Part shown: piece by piece, positions 19,352-31,456 of the stretch | How positions within the stretch are numbered: position 1 is the stretch's first letter | How the letters are laid out: every line of letters starts with the position of its first letter | Assembly: GCA_016342415.1 (NCBI GenBank) | Contig: JAEIOD010000028.1 | Span: forward strand, 1-64,000 | Source of the DNA: Clostridiales bacterium | GTDB taxonomy: Bacteria > Bacillota > Clostridia > Peptostreptococcales > Acidaminobacteraceae | Length of the DNA stretch: 64,000 bases | Direction of reading: 5' to 3' | Translations under genes and position numbers: made by a program | Notes under the pieces: model-generated | What the model was told of the DNA's origin: nothing | Databases searched by the model: none | What the model saw: the letters and a program-made list of their open reading frames with translations, nothing else

Positions 19352-19918
19352 ATGTTATCTAATTTTCTAAGTGTCTTAGCGATGACGGGTGTAGAACCGT
19401 TAAAAGCAGGCACAGTTATGGGATTGGTTACAATTGATTGGACTCTTCTATTCCAAATAATCAATACTATAGCCTTGTTCTTACTATTAAGACATTTCTT
19501 ATTTAAACCAGTGAAAGACATGATTGATAAGCGTCAGACTATGATTGCGGATCAATTAGACGATGCTCAGACAAAAAATGTAGATGCTGAAAAATTGATT
19601 GCCGCGTACGATGATAAACTTCAAAACATCGAAGAAAAAGGTAGACAAATGATCAGAGAAGCTGCACTTAAAGCTGAGTCACGTGCTTCTGAAATCATTA
19701 AAGATGCAGAAAAAGATGCTGAGTTAATTAAGAAAAGAGCTGAAAAGGAAATCGGAAGAGAGAAGTTGAAAGCGGTTAATGAGCTTAAAGAAGATATTGT
19801 TTCATTATCACTATTAGCAGCTTCTAAAGTTCTTGAAAAAGACATCGATCAAAATCAACATAAAGCGTTGATCAATCAATTCCTAGATGAGGTAGGGGAT
19901 ACAACATGGCAAAATTAG
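19352..19918 (+). CDS. atpF: ATP synthase subunit b
   Basis: The 188-residue peripheral stalk protein has an N-terminal membrane helix (about 28-50, LFQIINTIALFLLLRHFLF) and a long charged coiled coil to the C terminus that reaches to the F1 head. The about 25 residues before the helix are longer than usual. AAGGAGG precedes the ATG. The last 13 bases overlap atpH, so the two stalk proteins are translationally coupled. Confidence 0.95.
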   Translation: MLSNFLSVLAMTGVEPLKAGTVMGLVTIDWTLLFQIINTIALFLLLRHFLFKPVKDMIDKRQTMIADQLDDAQTKNVDAEKLIAAYDDKLQNIEEKGRQMIREAALKAESRASEIIKDAEKDAELIKKRAEKEIGREKLKAVNELKEDIVSLSLLAASKVLEKDIDQNQHKALINQFLDEVGDTTWQN

Positions 19919-20448
19919 TATCTAAAACATATGCTAACGCTCTATTCGAGCTTGCATTGGAAGAGCAAATGATAGATCAAATTTTAGCTGAATACGAGTT
20001 TATTTCAAATTCGTTTGATGAATTCCCAGAGTTTTTAAGTATCATTAACTCACCTAAAGTATCAACTGATGAAAAGAAGACAATCATCGATGATACATAT
20101 GGAAAACAAGTATCGGAACTTCTTATTAATTTCTTGAAATTATTAATTGAAAAGAAACGTTCAGATGTAATGGTTGAAGTATATGGTGACTTTAAAGCAT
20201 TTGTAGAAGCTCAAAAGGGACTTGTCGTTGCTAAAGTTGAATCTGTGATTCCACTTGAAGCAAACGAGATTAAAAGTTTAGAAGCAAAGCTTAATCAAGT
20301 TACGGGTAAAACTGTAACCGTAAATAATGTAATCAATCCAGATATTATGGGTGGACTAGTTGTAAAAGTAGGAGACAAAGTGATTGATGGTTCTATCAAG
20401 CGAAAGCTAGAGAACCTGAAGCATGAACTGGCTGAAATTATAATCTAG
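19906..20448 (+). CDS. atpH: ATP synthase subunit delta
   Basis: This 180-residue protein links the b stalk to the top of F1. It begins with the conserved YANALFELA stretch and has the C-terminal signature IMGGLVVKVGDKVIDGSIKRKLENL. Length is typical. The start lies inside the end of atpF. It is followed by atpA after 22 bases. Confidence 0.95.
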   Translation: MAKLVSKTYANALFELALEEQMIDQILAEYEFISNSFDEFPEFLSIINSPKVSTDEKKTIIDDTYGKQVSELLINFLKLLIEKKRSDVMVEVYGDFKAFVEAQKGLVVAKVESVIPLEANEIKSLEAKLNQVTGKTVTVNNVINPDIMGGLVVKVGDKVIDGSIKRKLENLKHELAEIII

Positions 20449-20452
20449 TTAA

Positions 20453-21985
<1,533 letters not shown>

Positions 21986-22000
21986 TGGACGGAGGTAAAG

Positions 22001-22873
22001 ATGGCAGGTATGGGAACACGCGATATAAAGCGTAAAATAAAAAGTGTTAACAACACCAGACAAATTACCAAAGCGATGGAACTTGTATCGACTGCCAAGT
22101 TAAAACGTGCGAAAGATAGAATGAACCTAACAAGACCGTATTTTGAAACTGTTTTAGATGCGGTTCACAGTATCATTGAAAGTGAAAAAAGTTTAAAGCA
22201 CGATTTTGTAACCAAACGTGAAGTAAGACATACTTTGTATATTGTAATTACAGGGGATAGAGGACTTTGTGGTGGTTATAACATCAATGCCATGAAAGCT
22301 GTTGTAAATGATATTAAAGATAAGGAACATTCACTAATCATTGCGATTGGTCGTAAAGCCGGTAGTTATTTTAGATCAAACGGTTTTAATGTTTATGAAT
22401 CTTTCGAAGGTATTTCAGAGAAGCCTGAGTTTACAGAGGCTCAAGCAATTGGAAATTTGGCTTTAACTCTTTACAAACAGGAGAAAGTGGATGAAATCAA
22501 ATTTGTATATTCTAAATTTATTTCAACCATCAGCCAAGAACCTGAGATACTCAAGTTATTACCTGTAGAAAGTCGTGAATCTGAAGAGGTTGAGGAAGAT
22601 GATGGTAGTGATTATGAATTCATTACTTATGAACCTTCACCAGAAGAAGTGTTGAGTTTTATCATACCTAAGTATGTTTCAAGTACCATTTATGGTGGCT
22701 TGATTGAATCTGCTGCTGCTGAACAAGCTGCAAGACGTGTGGCGATGGAAAGTGCAAGTAACAACGCAGAGGAACTTATAGATGATTTAACTTTATCATT
22801 TAACCAGGCAAGACAAGCTGCAATCACACAGGAGATTACAGAAATCGTTGGTGGTGCAGAAGCGCTTAAATAA
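22001..22873 (+). CDS. atpG: ATP synthase subunit gamma
   Basis: This is the central rotor shaft (290 residues). The N-terminal helix GTRDIKRKIKSVNNTRQITK and the C-terminal helix with MESASNNAEELIDDLTL are the conserved coiled-coil parts; GDRGLCGGYN is the mid-protein signature. An acidic insertion (ESEEVEEDDGSD, about residues 196-207) is somewhat longer than in many gammas. GGAGG precedes the ATG, and the gene sits between atpA and atpD as usual. Confidence 0.96.
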   Translation: MAGMGTRDIKRKIKSVNNTRQITKAMELVSTAKLKRAKDRMNLTRPYFETVLDAVHSIIESEKSLKHDFVTKREVRHTLYIVITGDRGLCGGYNINAMKAVVNDIKDKEHSLIIAIGRKAGSYFRSNGFNVYESFEGISEKPEFTEAQAIGNLALTLYKQEKVDEIKFVYSKFISTISQEPEILKLLPVESRESEEVEEDDGSDYEFITYEPSPEEVLSFIIPKYVSSTIYGGLIESAAAEQAARRVAMESASNNAEELIDDLTLSFNQARQAAITQEITEIVGGAEALK

Positions 22874-22893
22874 TATTGGAAGGATGTGTTTAA

Positions 22894-24282
<1,389 letters not shown>

Positions 24283-24303
24283 TATCTATTAGGAGGTGTG
24301 ATA

Positions 24304-24726
24304 ATGAGTGCTAAATATTCACTAGAGATTGTTACACCGGATAAGAACTTCTTTGAAGGTGAAGTAGAAATGGCAATCGTTAGAACGACAGAAGGTGACA
24401 TCGGAATTTTAAACAATCATGAACCAGTTGTAGCACCAGTTTCAGTTGGTGCCATAAGGTTGAAAATTGATGGTGAGTTTAGAGATGCTGCATGTGCAGG
24501 CGGATTCTTGACTGTGAGTTCGGAACAGGTTATTGTAATTACTGATGCTGCAGAATGGGCAGACGAAATAGATGTTGATAGAGCAAAATTAGCTGCTGAT
24601 CGTGCTGCAAAGCGTCTAGAAGAAAGTTATGATGAACTGGATGTACTTCGTGCAAAAGTTTCTATGGAACGTGCAATGAATCGTATTCGACTTTCAGGAA
24701 AGTCGATGGATCATTCCAATTTATAA
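24304..24726 (+). CDS. atpC: ATP synthase subunit epsilon
   Basis: This 140-residue rotor protein couples gamma to the c ring and can restrain ATP hydrolysis. An N-terminal beta sandwich (LEIVTPDKNFFEGEV, GDIGILNNHEP) is followed by a two-helix C-terminal domain (RAKLAADRAAKRLEE). AGGAGG at 24291-24296 selects the ATG at 24304 over a GTG at 24298. It ends the operon at a strong terminator. Confidence 0.95.
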   Translation: MSAKYSLEIVTPDKNFFEGEVEMAIVRTTEGDIGILNNHEPVVAPVSVGAIRLKIDGEFRDAACAGGFLTVSSEQVIVITDAAEWADEIDVDRAKLAADRAAKRLEESYDELDVLRAKVSMERAMNRIRLSGKSMDHSNL

Positions 24727-24730
24727 AATA

Positions 24731-24759
24731 AACACCCAAGTTCGCTTGGGTGTTTTTTT
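24731..24759 (+). terminator. rho-independent terminator of the atp operon
   Basis: A perfect 10-bp stem (AACACCCAAG / CTTGGGTGTT) with a TTCG tetraloop is followed by T7. Confidence 0.95.
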
Positions 24760-24880
24760 GCAGACATACACTACAAATTTAGTAGAAAAAGTAAGTTTCT
24801 CTTATTTTTTTTTAGTATATATATTATAATGGTATTATCGAAACCAATATGATGTAAACAATTCCAAGGAGTGTGATAAG

Positions 24881-26689
24881 TTGAAAGGAACAGTGGTATC
24901 AACGTGGGTGAAAACATGTAGGAAGCTTTATGGTGAGTCGAAAGTTGCTTCATCTTTAGAAAATGCCGGGATGCCTGCAAGTGGTAGTTTTTCACCACTA
25001 GTAGATGTAGCGGACGAGAAAGTATTTAATTTTGTAAAATCCTTGGCAAGAGAAACCAATGAGTCATATGACGCTGTATGGAAGAAGATTGGAATAGATA
25101 ATATATTGGTCTTCAGTTCTGATTACCCAGCCTTTTTTAGACACCAACATGTATTTCATTTTTTGAATGCGATGAATGATGTACATCAGATTGTTAGAAA
25201 AAGATTTTCAGGTGCAAATCCTCCTGGATTGGATATGGTACCTATGAAAGGCAACAAGGCAATCTTTACATATAGATCAAAAAGGGGCATGTTTTCATAT
25301 TTCATGGGTTTATTAGAAGGTGTCCAAAAACACTTTGATGAAAAAATAGAGATTAAGGAATTGAGTAGAAATTCTGATACATTGGAACTTGAATTAACAT
25401 TTGCTTATGAAACGGAAATTGTCAAAAATTATAGACTAAACAGATTATTAACACTTGGATTTATTAAAAGTACAAGTATGAAAATAGCAGTATCCTCAGC
25501 TGTATTAACATTGATTCCGATGTTACCGCTGAGTTTGATCTTAAATTCACTAGATGTTACTACTGCTTTAATCACGGCTGGTGTGAGTGCGGTCTCTACA
25601 TTTGTTCTTGCAAAGTTGATCCATCGACCGATTTCGTATGTTTTTTCTGAATTAGATGAATTCTTAAAACATGATTACAGTAGAAATATTGTTGTGAAAA
25701 CTGGTGACGTCTATGAATTGATGTTTAAGAAAATTAATGATTATAGAAAATCGAGTGCAAAGAATTTTGTTGGATTCAATAATATGTCAGATGAAATGAA
25801 CACATTCAGTGATGGATTAAGTGAAATATCTAATAATATGTCTGTGACTTCAGATGAAATTGCAGATGTAGTGGAACAACTTGCTGAAGCTGCGACCAAT
25901 CAAGCGCATGAAACGGAGTCTTCAATTCATACTTTAAGTGAAAACATTGAAGAAGTTAAAATCATAGCTGAAGAGGAAAATAACAACAAGGATTTACTTG
26001 AATCGTCTGTTCAAAAAATTGAAGTGAGTTTTTCTAATGTTGAAAGGACTGCTAAAGAAATCAGTGTGATCTTAGAAAAGTTTGAAGTGGTAAAAGAAAA
26101 TGGTATTAATTTAAAATCAAGTGCTCAAAATATTACGGATATCGTTTCTTTGGTATCAAGTATTTCAGAACAAACCAACTTATTGGCCTTGAATGCATCT
26201 ATAGAAGCAGCAAGAGCAGGTGAAGCTGGAAGAGGTTTTGCTGTAGTTGCTGAAGAAGTTAGAAAGTTATCGGAAGAAACCAGTCGAGCGGTAGATCAGA
26301 TCAACAACAGTTTATCCAAGTTCGTATCTGAAATTGAAGTGTTGGTAGAAGATGTAGACAAACAATATAATGTTCTAGAGAATGAAAATGAACTCCTGTC
26401 AAATGCCGTAGAAGAGTCATCTGAAGCGAAATTAACAATTAAAGAAGTTGCTAGTGTAATGGTTCAAACTTCAAACAAGTTGATGCGTGAGACTGATAAG
26501 ATTTCTAGTGTCTTTTCTAATATGGAATCACTTGCTGCTATTGCTGAAGAAAATTCAGCCTCAGCTGAACAGGTGAGTGCAAATGTGAGCATCTACACAG
26601 ACCAGATTAAAGATCTTAGTCTGAATATTTCAGATTTCAAATCTTTGACCAATGAATTTAGCAAAGAATTGGAAATATATAAGTTTTAA
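24881..26689 (+). CDS. methyl-accepting chemotaxis protein with N-terminal H-NOX heme domain
   Basis: This 602-residue chemoreceptor has a cytoplasmic heme gas-sensor domain (about 1-180), two membrane helices (about 197-245), and a signalling coiled coil with the hairpin tip [19 protein letters not shown] (about 425-445). The heme site is complete: His102 as proximal ligand, Pro115, and Tyr131-Ser133-Arg135 (YxSxR). The distal residues Trp9, Asn74 and Tyr140, known to stabilise bound O2 in Thermoanaerobacter H-NOX, fall at exactly the same positions. It should therefore bind O2 and steer swimming. Translation starts at TTG after AAGGAGTG. No che genes adjoin it. Confidence 0.93.
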   Translation: MKGTVVSTWVKTCRKLYGESKVASSLENAGMPASGSFSPLVDVADEKVFNFVKSLARETNESYDAVWKKIGIDNILVFSSDYPAFFRHQHVFHFLNAMNDVHQIVRKRFSGANPPGLDMVPMKGNKAIFTYRSKRGMFSYFMGLLEGVQKHFDEKIEIKELSRNSDTLELELTFAYETEIVKNYRLNRLLTLGFIKSTSMKIAVSSAVLTLIPMLPLSLILNSLDVTTALITAGVSAVSTFVLAKLIHRPISYVFSELDEFLKHDYSRNIVVKTGDVYELMFKKINDYRKSSAKNFVGFNNMSDEMNTFSDGLSEISNNMSVTSDEIADVVEQLAEAATNQAHETESSIHTLSENIEEVKIIAEEENNNKDLLESSVQKIEVSFSNVERTAKEISVILEKFEVVKENGINLKSSAQNITDIVSLVSSISEQTNLLALNASIEAARAGEAGRGFAVVAEEVRKLSEETSRAVDQINNSLSKFVSEIEVLVEDVDKQYNVLENENELLSNAVEESSEAKLTIKEVASVMVQTSNKLMRETDKISSVFSNMESLAAIAEENSASAEQVSANVSIYTDQIKDLSLNISDFKSLTNEFSKELEIYKF

Positions 26690-26697
26690 TCGCTAAG

Positions 26698-26721
26698 AAA
26701 TCCTGAAAAGGATTTTTTTTT
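26698..26721 (+). terminator. rho-independent terminator
   Basis: The stem AAATCCT / AGGATTT has a GAAA tetraloop and is followed by a T-run. It ends the chemoreceptor gene. Confidence 0.85.
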
Positions 26722-26751
26722 GATTTTGTTTGGAGAACATTTTTCCTTGTC

Positions 26752-26780
26752 TTGAATCCCTATATGAATTAGTATATAAT
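26752..26780 (+). promoter_or_regulatory. sigma-A promoter of murA
   Basis: TTGAAT at 26752-26757 and TATAAT at 26775-26780 are separated by exactly 17 bp and lie 44 bp before the coding start. Confidence 0.7.
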
Positions 26781-26823
26781 TGTATGTTGTATACAATTAA
26801 ATTGATAGATAGGAGGACTCCAA

Positions 26824-28083
26824 TTGGATAAATTGGTTGTGCGTAAAAGTGGCCCACTAATGGGTGAAGTAGTAATAAGCGGTGCAAAAAATTCGGTTTT
26901 AAAATTGATGGCAGCATCTATTCTGGCAAATGATGTTTGCGTAATAGAAAATGTTCCTAATTTACAAGATGTTCGAGTTATGGCTGAGATATTAGTGGCC
27001 TTAGGTATGAAAGTAGAATGGACAAAGAGAAATGAATTAACAATTACACCAGCTGAAGAACTATTAACAGAACCTCCTTACGACTTAGTTCAAAAGATGA
27101 GAGCATCTATCGTTACGATGGGTCCCTTGCTTGCTAAGGCTGGTAAAGCGAGACTGGCTCAACCTGGAGGTTGCGCTATCGGAGAAAGAAAAATTGATTT
27201 ACATTTAAAAGGATTTGCAGCACTTGGTGTTGAAATAAAGCAATCTCATGGTTGTGTAGAAGGTATTGCAGACAAATTAGTTGGTAGTACCATTTATCTA
27301 GATTTTCCGAGTGTAGGTGCAACAGAAAACATTATGATGGCTGCTGTCTTAGCTGAAGGTGTGACGATCATTGAAAATCCGGCGAAAGAACCAGAACTTA
27401 CGGATTTAGCAAACTTCTTAAACAAACTAGGCGCCAATGTAAAGGGTGCTGGTACAGATACTATTAGAATCAAAGGTGTTGAAAGACTTGGTGGTGCAGT
27501 ACACTCGGTACTTCCAGATCGAATTGAAGCAGGAACGTATATGGTTGCAGCTGCAGTAGCAGGTGGAGATGTGCTGGTAAGAAACGTAATGCCGAATCAT
27601 CTGAAGGCAATTGTTGCAAAACTTCAAGAAAGTGGTGCTGAGATAGAAGTGTTTGATGAAGATGTCCGTGTTAAGTCGACTGGGAAATTGAATTCAATCG
27701 ACATAAAAACGTTACCGTTTCCTGGTTTCCCGACAGATATGCAAGCGCAGTTCATGGCACTTATTTCAGTTGCTGAAGGCGTGGGTACAATCACAGAAAC
27801 TATTTTTGAAAATAGATTTATGCATGCTACAGAATTTTCATTGATGGGTGCTGATATTAAAGTAGAAGGCCATAGTGCAATTGTTCAAGGTGGTTCAAGC
27901 CTTGAAGGTGCGAATGTAAAGGCAACCGACTTAAGAGCAGGTGCAGCACTTGTTATTGCGGCACTTGTTGCAGATGGACCAACAACGATTCATAACATTT
28001 ATCATATTGATAGAGGATATGACTTATTTGAGGAAAAATTAAAAGGACTTGGTGTGGATATCACTAGAGTTTCAGGAAAATAG
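26824..28083 (+). CDS. murA: UDP-N-acetylglucosamine 1-carboxyvinyltransferase
   Basis: It catalyses the first committed step of peptidoglycan synthesis, adding enolpyruvate from PEP to UDP-GlcNAc. The 419-residue EPT-fold protein has the substrate loop with catalytic Cys117 (QPGGCAIGERKIDLH), so it should be fosfomycin-sensitive in type. The N-terminal GAKNSVLKLMAAS and C-terminal DLRAGAALVIAAL are conserved. Translation starts at TTG with AGGAGGA upstream. It has its own promoter and terminator. In sporulating relatives spoIID and spoIIID lie between this gene and mreB/mbl; here they do not. Confidence 0.96.
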   Translation: MDKLVVRKSGPLMGEVVISGAKNSVLKLMAASILANDVCVIENVPNLQDVRVMAEILVALGMKVEWTKRNELTITPAEELLTEPPYDLVQKMRASIVTMGPLLAKAGKARLAQPGGCAIGERKIDLHLKGFAALGVEIKQSHGCVEGIADKLVGSTIYLDFPSVGATENIMMAAVLAEGVTIIENPAKEPELTDLANFLNKLGANVKGAGTDTIRIKGVERLGGAVHSVLPDRIEAGTYMVAAAVAGGDVLVRNVMPNHLKAIVAKLQESGAEIEVFDEDVRVKSTGKLNSIDIKTLPFPGFPTDMQAQFMALISVAEGVGTITETIFENRFMHATEFSLMGADIKVEGHSAIVQGGSSLEGANVKATDLRAGAALVIAALVADGPTTIHNIYHIDRGYDLFEEKLKGLGVDITRVSGK

Positions 28084-28087
28084 AAAT

Positions 28088-28116
28088 AAAGGTGTTTACG
28101 GACACCTTTTATTTTT
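28088..28116 (+). terminator. rho-independent terminator
   Basis: The stem AAAGGTGT / ACACCTTT has a 6-base loop and is followed by TTATTTTT. It ends the murA transcript. Confidence 0.85.
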
Positions 28117-28380
28117 ACTCAAAAATAGAATTTAGAATAAAATTACTATTAAAAAATTACTTTAAAGAGGTAGATTGCATCTTAATTGACATAAGTAGTA
28201 AATTATCTGAACGGAAAAAGATAAATAGCCTAGAAAGGTTCATATTATCTTAAAAAAATACAAAAATACTTTCCCTCAACCCGTGTTATAATGTACAATA
28301 AGAGGGTAAGATTTAATATTTAACAAATTGTGATGGTTTTTTATACATTTGAGATAATAATAGATAATAAGGAGTATATA
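28117..28380 (+). promoter_or_regulatory. non-coding gap with an extended -10 promoter before mreB/mbl
   Basis: A TGT-TATAAT extended -10 lies at 28284-28292 without a convincing -35. The long untranslated leader that follows ends at GGAG before the coding start. I see no trace of a spoIID or spoIIID reading frame in this interval. Confidence 0.45.
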
Positions 28381-29421
28381 ATGTTTGGATTTGGGGCTGA
28401 AATTGGTATCGATTTAGGTACGGCAAGTGTGTTGGTATATATAAAAGGAAAAGGCATCGTTTTACAAGAGCCTTCGGTAGTTGCAATTGATCGTAATACT
28501 GATAAAGTATTGGCTGTTGGATCAGAGGCAAGAAGAATGTTGGGTAGAACACCTGGTAACATTGTAGCTATTAGACCACTTAAAGATGGCGTTATTTCAG
28601 ATTATGAGGTAACTGAACGTATGTTAAGATACTTCATCAATAAAACATGTGGGAAAAGAAGATTTTTCAGACCTAAAACAATTGTCTGTGTACCAAGTGG
28701 TGTTACAGAGGTTGAAAAAAGAGCAGTATTGGAAGCGACTGTTGATGCAGGTGGTGGTAGAACGTTCTTAATTGAAGAGCCTATTGCTGCTGCTATTGGT
28801 GCGGAACTTGATATTACAAAGCCGGATGGTAATATGATTATTGATATCGGTGGTGGTACTACAGATATTGCTGTTATATCACTTGGCGGTATTGTAGTGA
28901 GCAAGTCCATTAAAGTTGCTGGAGATAAATTTGATGAATCAATTATCAAATATATGAGAAAAGCACATAATCTTTTGATTGGTGAAAGAACTGCAGAAGA
29001 GTTAAAAATAAATATTGGTACAGCTTCGCCTCGTGGCAAGTCGATCAAAATGGACTGTAGAGGTCGTGACTTGATCACTGGTTTGCCTAAAAATATTACA
29101 GTGACGAGTGACGAGATGTTAGATGCTTTAAAAGAACCTGTTAATTCAGTGTGTGATGCGGTACATGCTGTACTTGAAAAAACACCACCTGAGTTGGCAT
29201 CAGATATCAGCTCGAGAGGTATTGTTATGACTGGTGGAGGTGCACTGCTTCACGGTTTGAATAAACTGATTGAAAAGCGTATGGGTATTCCAACTTATAT
29301 CGCAGAAGACGCGGTTTCGTGTGTTGCAAAAGGTACTGGTTTATCACTTGAGCACTTTGATATATTAGAACAGACAACAATGCAACCAGGTAGAAGAACG
29401 TCAAAAAGAAATAGATACTAA
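28381..29421 (+). CDS. mreB: rod-shape-determining protein (MreB/Mbl family)
   Basis: This 346-residue bacterial actin organises the elongasome under the membrane. It shows the actin-fold phosphate loops GIDLGTASVLVYIKG near the N terminus and IDIGGGTTDIAVIS near residue 160, and the adenosine loop GIVMTGGGALLHGL near 290. The N-terminal MFGFG fits an amphipathic membrane anchor. GGAG selects the ATG at 28381. Position next to the flagellar rod genes equals that of mbl in Bacillus, so Mbl is the closer counterpart. Confidence 0.93.
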   Translation: MFGFGAEIGIDLGTASVLVYIKGKGIVLQEPSVVAIDRNTDKVLAVGSEARRMLGRTPGNIVAIRPLKDGVISDYEVTERMLRYFINKTCGKRRFFRPKTIVCVPSGVTEVEKRAVLEATVDAGGGRTFLIEEPIAAAIGAELDITKPDGNMIIDIGGGTTDIAVISLGGIVVSKSIKVAGDKFDESIIKYMRKAHNLLIGERTAEELKINIGTASPRGKSIKMDCRGRDLITGLPKNITVTSDEMLDALKEPVNSVCDAVHAVLEKTPPELASDISSRGIVMTGGGALLHGLNKLIEKRMGIPTYIAEDAVSCVAKGTGLSLEHFDILEQTTMQPGRRTSKRNRY

Positions 29422-29426
29422 GAGTG

Positions 29427-29461
29427 AGCAGTTTATCTTTGGATAAATTGCTTTTTTTTTA
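29427..29461 (+). terminator. rho-independent terminator
   Basis: An 11-bp stem (AGCAGTTTATC / GATAAATTGCT, one G-T pair) has a 4-base loop and is followed by about nine T. Confidence 0.88.
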
Positions 29462-29470
29462 TTCTTTTGT

Positions 29471-29498
29471 TAAGGAATATGGATGTTTTAGCCGATAC
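29471..29498 (+). promoter_or_regulatory. sigma-D (sigma-28) promoter of the rod genes
   Basis: TAAG at 29471-29474 is followed after 16 bp by GCCGATAC at 29491-29498, close to the flagellar consensus TAAA-N15-GCCGATAA. It lies about 75 bp before the first rod gene. Confidence 0.65.
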
Positions 29499-29571
29499 TA
29501 TTAATAGAATTATGAATCGCTTATCAGAAACGGTACATGGTTCATTATAAGGAGCGCTTACAGGAGGCATT

Positions 29572-30642
29572 ATGCTTAGAGGATTATATACTGCTGGATC
29601 GGCAATGACAGCCAATGCAAAACGAATAGATGTTGTAAGTAACAACTTGGCTAATATTGACACGATTGCATTTAAAAAAGATGAGGTTCTAACAGAATCT
29701 TTTGAAGAAGTCTTATTGAGTAAACGAAACGGTAACCATTATACCAACACTTACTCAAACAAAGATTTTTCTTCTTCAGAATATAAGGGCAAATTCACTT
29801 TGAACGCTCCTAATGCATTTATTAAAATGGATGGTAAATCAACACTTAATTATAGTCATTCGGCAGAAGTTTCTGTAGATTCGGAAGGCTACTTGAGTAC
29901 TTTTTACAGAGATGGTAACGGAGATATATATCCGACTAAAGTGAATCGCATTTATGGTCAGAATGGGTATATCAAAGTAGATGATAAAGAACTAAGTTTT
30001 GATGATCAAGGTAATGTCTTGTTAGATGGTGAAATAACCGATAATATTATATTCAAACCATCAAGAAATGTAATTGGTACCATGGGACATGGTATAAGAG
30101 TTGAAAGAACTGAAACCTTATTTGAACAAGGACAACTTGAGAGAACTGATTATCAATATGATATTGCAATAGATGGTAAAGGATTCTTTGAAGTAGAGAC
30201 AACATTTGGAACAACTTATTCTAGAGACGGTAGATTTAAACTCAATCAATACAATGAGTTGGTCACTTCAGAAGGTTTCAATGTAGTGGGATTAGATGGA
30301 CCAATTGTTATCGAAGGTGAAAACTTCCAGGTGAATCAATTTGGTGAAATCATTGTAGATGGCATTACAGTAGACAAAATGAAGTTAATGAATATTGAAA
30401 ATACATACGACTTGGAAAAATACGGTGCAGGTTATTTCAAATTCGAAGAAGGAAAAGAACCTGTTGAAGGTGAATTTACTGCAGCTGTAAGACAAGGATA
30501 TATTGAAAAATCAAATGCAAACAACTTAGAAGAAATGATCACATTAATGGAACTGTATAGAAGTTATGAATCAAACCAGAGAATGGTAACAGCGTATGAT
30601 TCTACACTTGATAAGGCTGTTAATCAAATCGGAAGATTATAG
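29572..30642 (+). CDS. flgF: flagellar basal-body rod protein (FlgF/FlhO type)
   Basis: The 356-residue protein belongs to the axial rod/hook family, exported by the flagellar type III system and assembled in the rod. The N-terminal helix has the family signature VVSNNLANIDTIAFKK, and the C-terminal helix ends MVTAYDSTLDKAVNQIGRL. The middle contains SRDGRFKLNQ as in FlgF/FlgG. It is longer than the following FlgG, with extra sequence at about 60-180. CAGGAGG precedes the ATG. It pairs with flgG and flgJ in one sigma-D unit, as flhO-flhP do beside mbl in Bacillus. Confidence 0.9.
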   Translation: MLRGLYTAGSAMTANAKRIDVVSNNLANIDTIAFKKDEVLTESFEEVLLSKRNGNHYTNTYSNKDFSSSEYKGKFTLNAPNAFIKMDGKSTLNYSHSAEVSVDSEGYLSTFYRDGNGDIYPTKVNRIYGQNGYIKVDDKELSFDDQGNVLLDGEITDNIIFKPSRNVIGTMGHGIRVERTETLFEQGQLERTDYQYDIAIDGKGFFEVETTFGTTYSRDGRFKLNQYNELVTSEGFNVVGLDGPIVIEGENFQVNQFGEIIVDGITVDKMKLMNIENTYDLEKYGAGYFKFEEGKEPVEGEFTAAVRQGYIEKSNANNLEEMITLMELYRSYESNQRMVTAYDSTLDKAVNQIGRL

Positions 30643-30658
30643 ATAAGGATGTGTTAAA

Positions 30659-31447
30659 ATGAGAGCGTTATATTCAGCAGCACAAGGTATGAAAGCACAA
30701 CAATTGAATTTGGATACCATTTCTAACAACTTGTCTAATGTTAATACAACAGGATTTAAAAAGACAAGAGTAGAATTTAAAGATTTACTGTACGAACAAA
30801 TTAAACGATCAAATTTTGCTAATGATGAAGGACGTCCAACGGCAATGGAAGTTGGTAATGGTGTGGCTTTGAGTGCAACGCTTAGATCTTTTGAAGGTGG
30901 TAGTTTTACACAAACTTCAAACTCATATGATTTAGCGATTGATGGTGATGGTTTCTTTAAGATAAGAGATGAAAACAATAACATGTTTTATACAAGAGAC
31001 GGTAGTTTTAAGACAAGTGTCACAACCAATGGTACTAAGCTGGTAACCAGTGAAGGGTATTTTGTACAAGGTGAAAATGGTGATCTGCTTTTAGGTAAAG
31101 ATGTCATCGAATCAGCAATATCAAAAGATGGTGAAGTTAATGTTAAAAGAGTAGATGGTACTGAAGAATCAGTTGGTATTATCCAATTGATGAAGTTTTC
31201 CAATCCAGCAGGTCTGGAATCGAAAGGTGGTAACTTATTTGCAGAAACTTCAGCGTCTGGGGCAGCAACGTCACCCGCGGATGGTTCAGCAGGTAGTGTG
31301 CTTCAAGGCATGTTGGAAACTTCAAATGTACAAGTTGTTGAAGAAATGATCAACTTGATTACAGCGCAAAGAGCATATGAAATGAGTTCTAAAGTCATTC
31401 AAACAGCGGATCAGATGTCTGAACTAGCAAACAATCTTAAGAGATAG
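30659..31447 (+). CDS. flgG: flagellar basal-body rod protein FlgG (FlhP type)
   Basis: This 262-residue distal rod protein is secreted without a cleavable signal. The N-terminal motif is TISNNLSNVNTTGFKK, the middle has DLAIDGDGFF and YTRDGSF, and the C-terminal helix is INLITAQRAYEMSSKVIQTAD, all diagnostic for FlgG. Length matches the family. AAGGATG precedes the ATG, 16 bases after the previous stop. It is followed 9 bases later by flgJ. Confidence 0.95.
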   Translation: MRALYSAAQGMKAQQLNLDTISNNLSNVNTTGFKKTRVEFKDLLYEQIKRSNFANDEGRPTAMEVGNGVALSATLRSFEGGSFTQTSNSYDLAIDGDGFFKIRDENNNMFYTRDGSFKTSVTTNGTKLVTSEGYFVQGENGDLLLGKDVIESAISKDGEVNVKRVDGTEESVGIIQLMKFSNPAGLESKGGNLFAETSASGAATSPADGSAGSVLQGMLETSNVQVVEEMINLITAQRAYEMSSKVIQTADQMSELANNLKR

Positions 31448-31456
31448 GTGATTTAA

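Noticed and set aside
28602..29078. 158-codon minus-strand frame inside mreB
   Set aside because: It lies wholly opposite conserved actin motifs and is a codon-bias shadow.
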